Source of the DNA: Clostridium sp. Marseille-Q2269 | GTDB taxonomy: Bacteria > Bacillota > Clostridia > Clostridiales > Clostridiaceae | NCBI RefSeq assembly: GCF_943736985.1 | Contig: NZ_CALSFS010000002.1 | Location: 248,001-312,000, forward strand | Direction: 5' to 3' | DNA: 64,000 bases | Shown: in pieces, positions 17,924 to 26,300 of the stretch | How the letters are laid out: every line of letters begins with the position of its first letter | Numbering within the stretch: position 1 is the stretch's first letter | Notes under the pieces: model-generated | What the model saw: the letters and a program-made list of their open reading frames with translations, nothing else | Told to the model about the DNA's origin: nothing | Databases searched by the model: none | Program-made: the position numbers and the translations under genes

Positions 17924-18305
17924 ATATTAATGTTTTTGATATTGAGAATACGTTTCCATGACCTATGAATTTTAACATTTGTAAGAGTAGTTAAGATTAT
18001 AGAAAACACTTTTATAATAAAAACATCTCTATTTATGAGAAAATTTAATATTGTGACTATTCTTTAAATTCTCCTTATTCTAATCATACCTATTTTACAA
18101 GAACAATTCAAATCTTTTTAAAATATAAAACTTTTATATTTCATTTCATGAACAATATTTCCCATATATCTAATTTTTTATTAAATTTTCTGATTACAGA
18201 TTCATTGTACATATTATTTTTATTTTTGTCTACACATGATTTTACTTTAAAATTGCTATATTTTCTGAATTTATATGGTTTTTCTACAATATATCGTAAT
18301 AATAT
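17924..18305. other. Intergenic region between glyA and arcC
   Basis: About 380 bases with no convincing gene on either strand. Short plus-strand open frames here lack a ribosome binding site and have no recognisable content. Apart from the arcC promoter on its right side and the glyA terminator on its left, nothing was identified. Confidence 0.5.
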
Positions 18306-18333
18306 GGGCTTATACTCCTATTTTGGAATATAA
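18306..18333 (-). terminator. Terminator-like hairpin after glyA
   Basis: GGGCTTATATTCC pairs with GGAGTATAAGCCC on the minus strand with one U-G wobble. It lies about 45 bases beyond the glyA stop codon. The T run is weak on this strand and better on the plus strand. Confidence 0.65.
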
Positions 18334-18376
18334 GCCCTTATTTTTGAATTTGTTTTTTATAATTATTTATATTTTT

Positions 18377-19618
18377 TTATTTTATTTCATACAAAGGATA
18401 TTTTGCACATAATTCCTTCACTTGCGCTTTTATTTCAGACAAATTCTCTTCTTTATGCTCTATAGCATAATTTATAAAATATGCTATCTTTTTCATTTCA
18501 TCTTCCTTGAATCCTCTTGTGGTTACGGCTGGAGTTCCTATTCTAATTCCACTAGTTATAAAAGGACTTAAAGTCTCAAAAGGTATTGTATTTTTATTCA
18601 CTGTAATGCCTACTGAATCTAAAAGTTTTTCTGCATCTTTTCCAGTTATATTTTTATTAGTCAAGTCTATTAATAATAAATGATTATCTGTTCCTCCAGA
18701 TATTAACCCAAATCCATATTTATCTAATTCTTCTCCTAAGATTTTAGCATTCTTAACAACTTGATCTATATATTGTTTGTAATCATCTTTTAATGCCTCT
18801 CCAAAACAAACAGCCTTAGCTGCTATAATATGCATTAATGGTCCACCTTGAATTCCTGGAAATATAGTTTTATCTATTGCCTTTGCATATTTTTCTTTAC
18901 ATAAAATGGCCCCGCCTCTAGGTCCTCTTAAAGTTTTATGAGTAGTTGTTGTAACAAAATCTGCATAAGGTACTGGAGATGGATGTATACCCGTAGCTAC
19001 AAGTCCTGCTATATGAGCCATATCAACCATCATATAAGCACCTATTTCATCACAAATACTCTTTATCTTTTCAAAATCTATAATTCTAGGATATGCACTA
19101 GCTCCAGATACTATCATTTTAGGCTTATTTTCTAAAGCTATCTTTCTTAATAAATCATAATCTATAGTTTCTGTTTTCTTATCTACACCATATGATATAA
19201 AATTATATAATTTACCTGAGAAATTAACTGGACTTCCATGGGTTAAGTGTCCACCATGAGATAGATCCATTCCTAGTATGGTATCTCCAGGATCAAGTAC
19301 AGACATATAAACTGCCATATTAGCTTGTGAACCAGAATGAGGTTGCACATTAGCATGTTCTGCACCAAATAATTCTTTTAATCTCTCTCTTGCTAAATCT
19401 TCTACTTCATCTACAAATTGACATCCACCGTAGTATCTTTTATGTGGGTAGCCCTCTGCATATTTATTCGTTAATAAAGATCCCATAGCTTCCATTACAG
19501 ACAAACTTGTAAAATTTTCTGAAGCTATCAATTCAATATTATACTCCTGCCTTTCTTCCTCCTTTTTCATCATGTCCAACAATATTGAATCTGTCTTTGA
19601 TAAATTTGTAAAATTCAC
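18377..19618 (-). CDS. glyA: Serine hydroxymethyltransferase
   Basis: This 413-residue PLP enzyme interconverts serine and glycine and loads one-carbon units onto tetrahydrofolate. ASENFTS (32-38), [14 protein letters not shown] (53-66), VDMAHIAG (198-205) and the PLP lysine in [14 protein letters not shown] (Lys228) are present. It is transcribed alone from a well-formed promoter. It is divergent from a ThrE-type threonine/serine exporter gene pair, and the shared amino acid suggests a functional neighbourhood. Confidence 0.98.
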   Translation of the reverse strand: MNFTNLSKTDSILLDMMKKEEERQEYNIELIASENFTSLSVMEAMGSLLTNKYAEGYPHKRYYGGCQFVDEVEDLARERLKELFGAEHANVQPHSGSQANMAVYMSVLDPGDTILGMDLSHGGHLTHGSPVNFSGKLYNFISYGVDKKTETIDYDLLRKIALENKPKMIVSGASAYPRIIDFEKIKSICDEIGAYMMVDMAHIAGLVATGIHPSPVPYADFVTTTTHKTLRGPRGGAILCKEKYAKAIDKTIFPGIQGGPLMHIIAAKAVCFGEALKDDYKQYIDQVVKNAKILGEELDKYGFGLISGGTDNHLLLIDLTNKNITGKDAEKLLDSVGITVNKNTIPFETLSPFITSGIRIGTPAVTTRGFKEDEMKKIAYFINYAIEHKEENLSEIKAQVKELCAKYPLYEIK

Positions 19619-19656
19619 ATTACCACACTCCTAAAATAAACATATCTTAACTATAG

Positions 19657-19685
19657 ATTATAGTTGTAAAATTGAAAATAATCAA
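19657..19685 (-). promoter_or_regulatory. glyA promoter
   Basis: Minus strand: TTGATT (19685-19680), a 17-base spacer, TATAAT (19662-19657). It starts 39 bases upstream of the glyA ATG. Confidence 0.75.
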
Positions 19686-19721
19686 TAAACTCCAACTTTT
19701 TTATTTATATAAAAATCCCAT

Positions 19722-19749
19722 TTTACAATAATAATTTTGGTGTTATAAT
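19722..19749 (+). promoter_or_regulatory. Promoter of the ThrE-type exporter pair
   Basis: TTTACA (19722-19727) is followed after 16 bases by the extended -10 TGTTATAAT (19741-19749). The start codon is 42 bases downstream. Confidence 0.7.
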
Positions 19750-19790
19750 ACTTTTGGTAATACAAAAATTTTGCATAAAACGGTGATAAT

Positions 19791-20561
19791 ATGGATATGA
19801 ACAAAATAATAAAAATAGCTGCAGAAGCTGGGAAAATAATATTGGAAAGTGGTGGTGAAACTTATAGAGTTGAAGAAACTATGGGGAGAATCTGTTCTGC
19901 CTACAATATAAATGATTCTGATAACTATGTTACTCCTACTGTAATAATGATATCTGCCACGGACGAAACTGGAAAGACTACTGCTCTTAGCAAAAGAATT
20001 ATAACCAGAACTATAGATTTGGATAAGATAGATAAAGTAAATAGTTTATCTAGGAATATAAAAGAAAATAATTTAACCTTAGAAGAAGTTGAAAAAGAAT
20101 TAGAAATCATAAAAAGTGGTGTCCACTATAGTAATAAAATAGAGATACTTTGCTCTTGTTTTATTTCATCTTTCTTTACATTATTATTTGGAGGAAACTA
20201 CTTAGATTTTCTTATTGCATTTATGATAGGTGCTATATTAAAACCTGTGCTTTCTTTTTTAAGTTATCTTAATGTTAATGTATTTTTTACTAATCTTGTG
20301 AGCGGTTTTACAGTATCTCTTCTAGCTTTATTAAGTACACTAATAGTACCTGGTTTAAATGTAGATAAAATAATAATAGGATCTGTCATGATCTTAGTTC
20401 CAGGCATTGCTATAGTAAATGCGCTAAGAGATACTATTGCTGGAGATTTAATTTCTGGACTAATAAGAGGATCAGAAGCATTTTTAATTGCTGTAGCTAT
20501 AGCAGTAGGCTCTGGTGTAATACTTAAGTTGTGGATATATTTAGGAGGAGTTACTTTATGA
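19791..20561 (+). CDS. ThrE-type threonine/serine exporter, N-terminal component (DUF1212)
   Basis: The 256-residue protein has a cytoplasmic N-terminal region with LESGGETYRVEETM (about 22-35), a family hallmark. Five or six hydrophobic segments follow from about residue 117, with PGIAIVNALRDTIAGDLISG near 205-224. In many Firmicutes the ThrE exporter is split into two genes, and this is the larger component. It ends in an ATGA overlap with the smaller component, so the two are made together. Threonine or serine export is inferred from the family. Being next to glyA fits a serine role. Confidence 0.9.
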   Translation: MDMNKIIKIAAEAGKIILESGGETYRVEETMGRICSAYNINDSDNYVTPTVIMISATDETGKTTALSKRIITRTIDLDKIDKVNSLSRNIKENNLTLEEVEKELEIIKSGVHYSNKIEILCSCFISSFFTLLFGGNYLDFLIAFMIGAILKPVLSFLSYLNVNVFFTNLVSGFTVSLLALLSTLIVPGLNVDKIIIGSVMILVPGIAIVNALRDTIAGDLISGLIRGSEAFLIAVAIAVGSGVILKLWIYLGGVTL

Positions 20562-21052
20562 TTATAATTTCAAATTTTATTTTTGCCTTTTTAGCCTCTT
20601 TAGGTTTTGCAGGTATATTTAATATAAAAGGTAAAAAACTTATATCTGCATCTTTAGGTGGGAGTATTGCTTGGATATTCTATCTTATATGTATAAAAAA
20701 TAACTGCTCTACAGTATTTAGCTTTTTTATAGGATCTGTATCAGGAAGCATATATTCAGAAATAATGGCAAGAATACAAAAAACTCCTGTAACATTAATG
20801 GTAATATGTGCTATGATTCCTTTAGTTCCTGGGGGAGGTATGTATTACACAATGCAAAAAGTAATTGAAAGAGATGTAACTGGAGCTTTGAATACTGGAT
20901 TTACTACCATATCTATAGCAGGGGCCATAGCCTTAGGAATGGTTATGGTATCTTCTATTACAAGACTTATATATAAATTTAAGGAAAAGAATGCAGTAAG
21001 GAAACTAAAAAATGGCAAAAACAAAGAGATGGAAAATACAAATGAAAATTAA
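20558..21052 (+). CDS. ThrE-type threonine/serine exporter, C-terminal component (DUF3815)
   Basis: This 164-residue membrane protein has about five hydrophobic segments and the motif MIPLVPGGGMYYTM (about residues 85-98), which mirrors the PGIA motif of the larger partner. An in-frame start at 20531 exists, but TTAGGAGGAG precedes the ATG at 20558, which overlaps the stop of the first gene as ATGA. The protein ends in a short Lys-rich tail. It forms a heteromeric exporter with the gene before it. A strong terminator follows. Confidence 0.9.
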   Translation: MIIISNFIFAFLASLGFAGIFNIKGKKLISASLGGSIAWIFYLICIKNNCSTVFSFFIGSVSGSIYSEIMARIQKTPVTLMVICAMIPLVPGGGMYYTMQKVIERDVTGALNTGFTTISIAGAIALGMVMVSSITRLIYKFKEKNAVRKLKNGKNKEMENTNEN

Positions 21053-21142
21053 AAAATTTTCTTTAATAATTGGACCAGCATATCTAAAATATTCATATTA
21101 ATACTCTTACTAATATTTTAAATATTAGAAGGTATTTAAAAT

Positions 21143-21187
21143 ATAGAAGGTACTTTTAAATAAATATTTGTTAAAAGTACCTTCTAT
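21143..21187. terminator. Bidirectional terminator after the exporter pair
   Basis: A 17-bp perfect stem (21143-21159 with 21171-21187) is followed by TTTTAAATTT. It lies between the plus-strand exporter genes and the convergent repressor gene. Confidence 0.85.
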
Positions 21188-21227
21188 TTTAAATTTAATT
21201 TTTAAAAGTTCACAAATCATAATCTAC

Positions 21228-21497
21228 TTATTTCATAAACATAGTAAGAGTAGAGACTAAATCTTCTATAGCTTCATCTTTTTCTTTATTTTCACCTAAA
21301 AAACATTTTTTTGCATAGTTTTCTAGAACCAACCCGCCTACTTTATTCATAGCTGCTCTTATAGCTACTATCTGTATAAGAACATCTCTACAACAACATT
21401 CATTTTCTACCATTTTCTCTATACCCTTAACTTGACCTTCAATTCTTCTAAGTCTTGTTTGTATATCTTTTTTAACATCTTTCTTTTGATTTTCCAT
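21228..21497 (-). CDS. CsoR-family metal- or sulfur-sensing repressor, CstR-like
   Basis: This 89-residue all-helical DUF156 repressor has RLRRIEGQVKGIEKMV (15-30), as in all CsoR/FrmR/CstR proteins. Cysteines at 34-36 and 65 match the two sensing cysteines, but the position of the copper-ligand histidine (His61 in CsoR) is Tyr61. CstR, which senses persulfides, also lacks that histidine, so a persulfide or selenium-related signal is more likely than copper. A 17-bp ATACC-N7-GGTAT site overlaps its promoter, suggesting autoregulation. The same site precedes the selenoprotein gene at 46523. No copper pump is nearby. Confidence 0.88.
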   Translation of the reverse strand: MENQKKDVKKDIQTRLRRIEGQVKGIEKMVENECCCRDVLIQIVAIRAAMNKVGGLVLENYAKKCFLGENKEKDEAIEDLVSTLTMFMK

Positions 21498-21533
21498 AAC
21501 TAAAACTCCTCTTTTTATACTACCTATATAATT

Positions 21534-21550
21534 ATACCTACGCCCGGTAT
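21534..21550 (-). promoter_or_regulatory. Candidate CsoR/CstR operator
   Basis: On the plus strand the site reads ATACCTACGCCCGGTAT. The arms ATACC and GGTAT are 7 bases apart, and the sequence resembles the G-tract dyads bound by CsoR-family repressors. It sits at the start-site edge of the repressor promoter. A second 17-bp copy with the same arms is at 46491-46507. Confidence 0.6.
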
Positions 21551-21577
21551 TATACCATTTTTTTAGTATACATTCAA
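21549..21577 (-). promoter_or_regulatory. Promoter of the CsoR-family gene
   Basis: Minus strand: TTGAAT (21577-21572), a 17-base spacer, TATAAT (21554-21549). The operator overlaps the -10 and the region just downstream. Confidence 0.7.
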
Positions 21578-21680
21578 TTTTATTATGTCATCTAGTTAAA
21601 ATGTTATTGTATATTTATAAATCCTTGTATATTTATAAATATTTTAAGTATATTATGTAAAACCTACACCTAAATAAATA

Positions 21681-22508
21681 CTAGGATAAAATAAATTTTT
21701 CTATTACTTCTGCTATTCCATCATTATTATTATCCCTATAAGTTATATAATTAGCATATTTTTTTAATTCTTCTCTTGCATTTTTCATTAATACTCCAAT
21801 TCCTGCTTTTTTTATCATACTTATATCATTTTCATCATTGCCTACAGCTATACACTTTTCTATAGGAATATTGTAATAATTAGATAGTTTCTCTAACGCT
21901 ATTCCTTTACTAATTCCAAAATCACATATTTCTATATTACTTATATCTGATTTAGTTACACTTAGATTTAAATTATCTTCTATTTCTTTTTGAATCATAT
22001 TCAAATAATTCAAGTCATTATCAACAACTACTATTTTATTTATTTCACTACATATATTTTTAATGTATTCCTTGCTATCTTTAATTATCCTTATTTCCAT
22101 TCTATATTTTCTATCTATAGTCTTATTAAACTCATAGAATTTTTTTGTACTATAATCAAACTTTTCTGCACACATTATATTATCATGATAAAAATGATAA
22201 TATGTATCTTTATATTTTCTTAAGATATCTATAACATTTAAAAATGTATCCTTATGAATTCCTTCATTATATATAGGCTCTTTTTTGTCATTTAAAATTA
22301 ATGCACCATTAGCACAAATCATAGGTTCATTTTTAGATATAGCTTCTTCATAAAACTTCAATCCTGCAGGAACTCTTCCAGAAGATATAACTACCTTAAC
22401 CCCTGCTTCTTTTGCTTTTTTTATATAAAAAAGAGTTTTTTCTGTTATTTTCTTTTTATCATTTAATAAAGTTCCATCCATATCTAATGCTATTAATTTA
22501 TATTTCAA
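21681..22508 (-). CDS. Cof-type HAD-IIB phosphatase
   Basis: The 275-residue protein has the HAD nucleophile motif ALDMDGTLLND (7-17), the second motif VVISSGR (about 39-45) and the distal AVGNDENDISMI (about 221-232), with a C2B cap between. Relatives dephosphorylate sugar phosphates or cofactor phosphates such as FMN or pyridoxal phosphate. The specificity cannot be inferred. The start is TTG at 22508, preceded by GGAGGG at a normal distance, and no ATG serves better. It is monocistronic. Confidence 0.92.
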   Translation of the reverse strand: MKYKLIALDMDGTLLNDKKKITEKTLFYIKKAKEAGVKVVISSGRVPAGLKFYEEAISKNEPMICANGALILNDKKEPIYNEGIHKDTFLNVIDILRKYKDTYYHFYHDNIMCAEKFDYSTKKFYEFNKTIDRKYRMEIRIIKDSKEYIKNICSEINKIVVVDNDLNYLNMIQKEIEDNLNLSVTKSDISNIEICDFGISKGIALEKLSNYYNIPIEKCIAVGNDENDISMIKKAGIGVLMKNAREELKKYANYITYRDNNNDGIAEVIEKFILS

Positions 22509-22620
22509 GCTTAACCCTCCCTGATAAATGTATTTTTTATTATTATACCATTAATAATGGTAATAAAAAGTAAAAAGAATTCATAGTTTTAATTAGTAAT
22601 AAATTATGTAGGTGATTTAT

Positions 22621-23097
22621 TTGAAAAAAATTTTCAAGATATTATTTTTAATCTGTATTCCTTGTTTTCTTCTAACATCTTGCAATATAACTTTCCCTAT
22701 AGATTCAGTGAAAGGTAAAAAGCCAACCAACTTCTACTACACTAACCTTTTAGCTAAAAATATAACTCTAGAAAAAGAATATAAAGTTACCATATTAGAG
22801 ACTAATTTCTACAAAGGCATAGAAATCAATAGAAAAGATAAAGAACTTATAAAAAACTTTGTATCTCTTTTAAGGAAACAAAACTTTAAAACTTCAGTTA
22901 AAAATTTAGAATCAAAGCCAATATATAAAATATTTTTCACATTTAAAAAAGATAAATATATAATAAATGTATTTAATAAACAATATATTTCTATACATCC
23001 ATTTGATGGAGATTTCCCTACAGATTATATAGATATGACCAATATACCAGAAGCCTATAATTTATATAATTTATGCAATTTTTTATTCAATAAATAA
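22621..23097 (+). CDS. Small lipoprotein of unknown function
   Basis: About 158 residues. The N-terminus has two lysines, a hydrophobic helix and the lipobox LLTSC (about residue 21), so it should be lipid-anchored on the outer face of the membrane. The mature part is lysine-rich with alternating hydrophobic residues and no family that I recognise. An in-frame GTG at 22612 exists, but AGGTGA sits 4 bases before the TTG at 22621, and that start gives a cleaner signal peptide. It has its own terminator. No neighbour suggests a role. Confidence 0.75.
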   Translation: MKKIFKILFLICIPCFLLTSCNITFPIDSVKGKKPTNFYYTNLLAKNITLEKEYKVTILETNFYKGIEINRKDKELIKNFVSLLRKQNFKTSVKNLESKPIYKIFFTFKKDKYIINVFNKQYISIHPFDGDFPTDYIDMTNIPEAYNLYNLCNFLFNK

Positions 23098-23106
23098 TAT
23101 AGCCCT

Positions 23107-23172
23107 AAAGTCATATATTAATAAAAAGGCACTAACTTCGATTAATAACCTTTTTATAATATATGGCTTTTT
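23107..23172 (+). terminator. Terminator after the lipoprotein gene
   Basis: A long imperfect stem (23107-23129 with 23149-23170) ends in GGCTTTTT. It lies directly after the lipoprotein stop codon. Confidence 0.75.
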
Positions 23173-23356
23173 ATATGAATACAATTTATATTTATACTAT
23201 TAAATTCACTTCATATTTAAAATAACTATTAATCTAAATGAAATAAACTAATAAAATATAAATTCATTATATCCCTATAAAAAACTTTAAATAAATTATA
23301 TAATCTTTATAATAGACATATTATAAAAATATTTTATTCAGGAGGATAAAATTTAT

Positions 23357-26300
23357 ATGACTAATTTAAACTTTAAATATTTGTATAATAAAATATCTAA
23401 AAATTTTAAAAATAATAATTGGTTAAAAAAACAAGGAATAAATAAAGACCATTTAAATGTACATATTGATTCTTTAGAATTTAATAAAAAGTTATCTAAG
23501 ATGATATTAAATGAAGATTTTTCTGCTAAAACCACTTTCCAATTATGCGAAAGTTTATTATATAGCATTTATCCTATAAAAAACAAAGAAAAATATTTGA
23601 AACAAATATATATTTATTCTATAAACAAAGCTTTTCCTTACACTTCAAAAGAAAAAAATGATTCTGATTTGGATATCAGTTGTGAAATATTTTTAAAAAT
23701 CTTTAGTATAATAAATGATTTTGAGAAAAATCTTAATACTTCTAAATGGAAAAGCAAGTACCCTTTATTCTTTCTAAATGATGAGGAAATTGAAAACTTA
23801 GAAATGACTAAGGAGTATAAAAAGTTTATATCTGATTTTAAAAAAGATTATATTTATGAAATGATGAAACTAAGTGAAGAAGTAATGGGATTCAACACCT
23901 TAGATCATGTATGTGCAGTTCATTATTTGTGTGTTCACATAGGTCGTCAATTAAAAGAGGCAGGTATACCTATAGATTTAGGAAGGGTGTCTGGCGCTGC
24001 AGCTGGACATGATATTGGTAAATATGGATGTACCGGTGAAGATTTAAAAAGAGTTCCTCATCTTCATTACTATTATACTGATCAATGGTTCAAAAATCGT
24101 AACATACAATATATTGGTAACGTGGCTATGAATCACTCTACTTGGGATTTAGAAGTTGAAAATTTATCTTTAGAATCTTTAATATTAATATATTCAGATT
24201 TTAGAGTAAAAAATATTAAAACAAATTCAGGCTATAAAATGCATATTTATTCTTTAGAAGATTCTTTTTATGTAATACTTAATAAACTAGAAAACCTAGA
24301 TGAAAAGAAAGAAAAAAGGTATAGAGGTGTTTACTATAAGTTAAAAGATTTTGAAGATTATCTTTTAAAATTAAACATAAACATAGATCCTAATAACAAT
24401 ATATATAAACAGTACTCCCATTTAAACAATACTGAATATTCTCTAATGCAGGGTGATGAAATAACAAATAATCTTAAAAATATATCCATATATCATAGCA
24501 TTTATTTGATGCATCAACTTAGAGATGAAATTTCTCTAGAAACTATATTAGATTCTGCTCGTTCTGAAAAGGACTGGAAGGATCTTAGAGAATATATTAG
24601 AGTTCTTCAGGAATACTCTACCTATCTTACTCAAAAGCAAAAAAAGCAAACAATTAAATTTTTATTTGAAAATTTAATTCATCCTGAAGATGACATTAGA
24701 AAACATTGTGCAGAATTAATGGGTAAGCTTATTGCAATTTTCGATGAGAATTATATGAAAGAAATACCTTCTAATGTAAAGCTTTTACCAACAGAAATAA
24801 CTTCATGTGATATTTTAACAGAATATTTAAAAGCCATGTTATCACCTCCTAGTAGCATGATTTATGTGAATAAATTTAATCTAGGATATAACGTTCCCAC
24901 AATGATTGAATCCTTATTTAATTATTGTAAAGAAAGTTCCTTAGATAACTACAGAACAATTATCCTTAGTCATTTTGATAATAAAAAATATAAAAATGTT
25001 GATATTCAACTTTTTTTATTAGACACTGCAAAATATATACCTATGGATTTATCTAGTGAATATGCTTATAAACTTTGGAATTTCATATTTTATATATTAA
25101 AAAAAAGAAATCAAACCTTGAGATTAGGAGCTCTTAAAATTTTAAATACATTAACAAAACAAAAATTATCTGAAAACATAATAAATAAAATAAAGGATTA
25201 TTTATTTTTATCTAACATAAATAAAAATAATATCACAGAAAATATGCTTAAACTGAAACTAGCCAAAAGTCTAAACTTAGAAAGCCTATATTGTAGTCTA
25301 GAAAAACATGTTAATATAAATAAAAAATTAGCTACTGAAATATTTTTAAGTAATTTAAAATCTAACACTAGTTGGATAAAAAAACATATACAAATAGATT
25401 TGCTTTTAAAATATGCAAAAGAAAATCCATCTTCTTTTGGTATGCATACAATTATACATTTTTCTAATCTATTAAAAGTAAGTGATATAGAGAGTGTTAG
25501 AAGTAAAGCAGGTAATGCTATCTTAGAGATTATGCCATATCTAAGTTTAGCAGAAAGAAATGAAATTGCTATTGAATTACTAAGAGGTTTAGAGATAGAA
25601 GGTAATAGATTTACAGAATATATTCCAACCTATGAAGGCCAAGTTATTCTATGGCTTCAACCTATAGAATTAGATGAAATAATACAAGATTTGACCATTA
25701 AATTTAAAAAAGCTGATACCACTTTAAAATGTTTAATTTTAAAAACTATAGGTATTACTATATCAAATTATTCAATATACAAAACTAGATTTAAAGAAGA
25801 TATAAGTTTTTTTAAGAGTAGATTAATAAATATGCTTGGCATTTTATTAAACGGTTTAGGAGATTACAATATACAAGTTAAGCAATCTGCTTTTATATCC
25901 TTAGGTAAACATCTTTTTGGGAGAGAAAAACCATTTGAAGAAAAAGCAAACCTTTTTAAATTAACAGCAAAAAAAATACTTACTCTCATTGCAGAAGATA
26001 GAAATAAAAATTTAATGATGCTAACAAATTCTGTGGGTTTACACTATATATATAGATTTATATCAGATTACAATTTCTTTATTGGAGATTTAAATATGCC
26101 TTGTGCAAAAAAAATTGCTTTTTTCCCTGGCACTTTTGATCCTTTTTCTGCAAGTCATAAAGAAATAGCTAAAGCTTTAAGAGATATGGATTTTGAAGTT
26201 TTTTTAGCAGTTGATGAATTTTCTTGGTCTAAAAGAACACTGCCTAGCCTTTTAAGACGAGACATATTAAATTTATCCATTGCAGACCAACTTAATATAT

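Noticed and set aside
18148-18333. A 61-codon plus-strand open frame between arcC and glyA
   Set aside because: It has a low-complexity hydrophobic translation, no ribosome binding site and runs into the glyA terminator hairpin.
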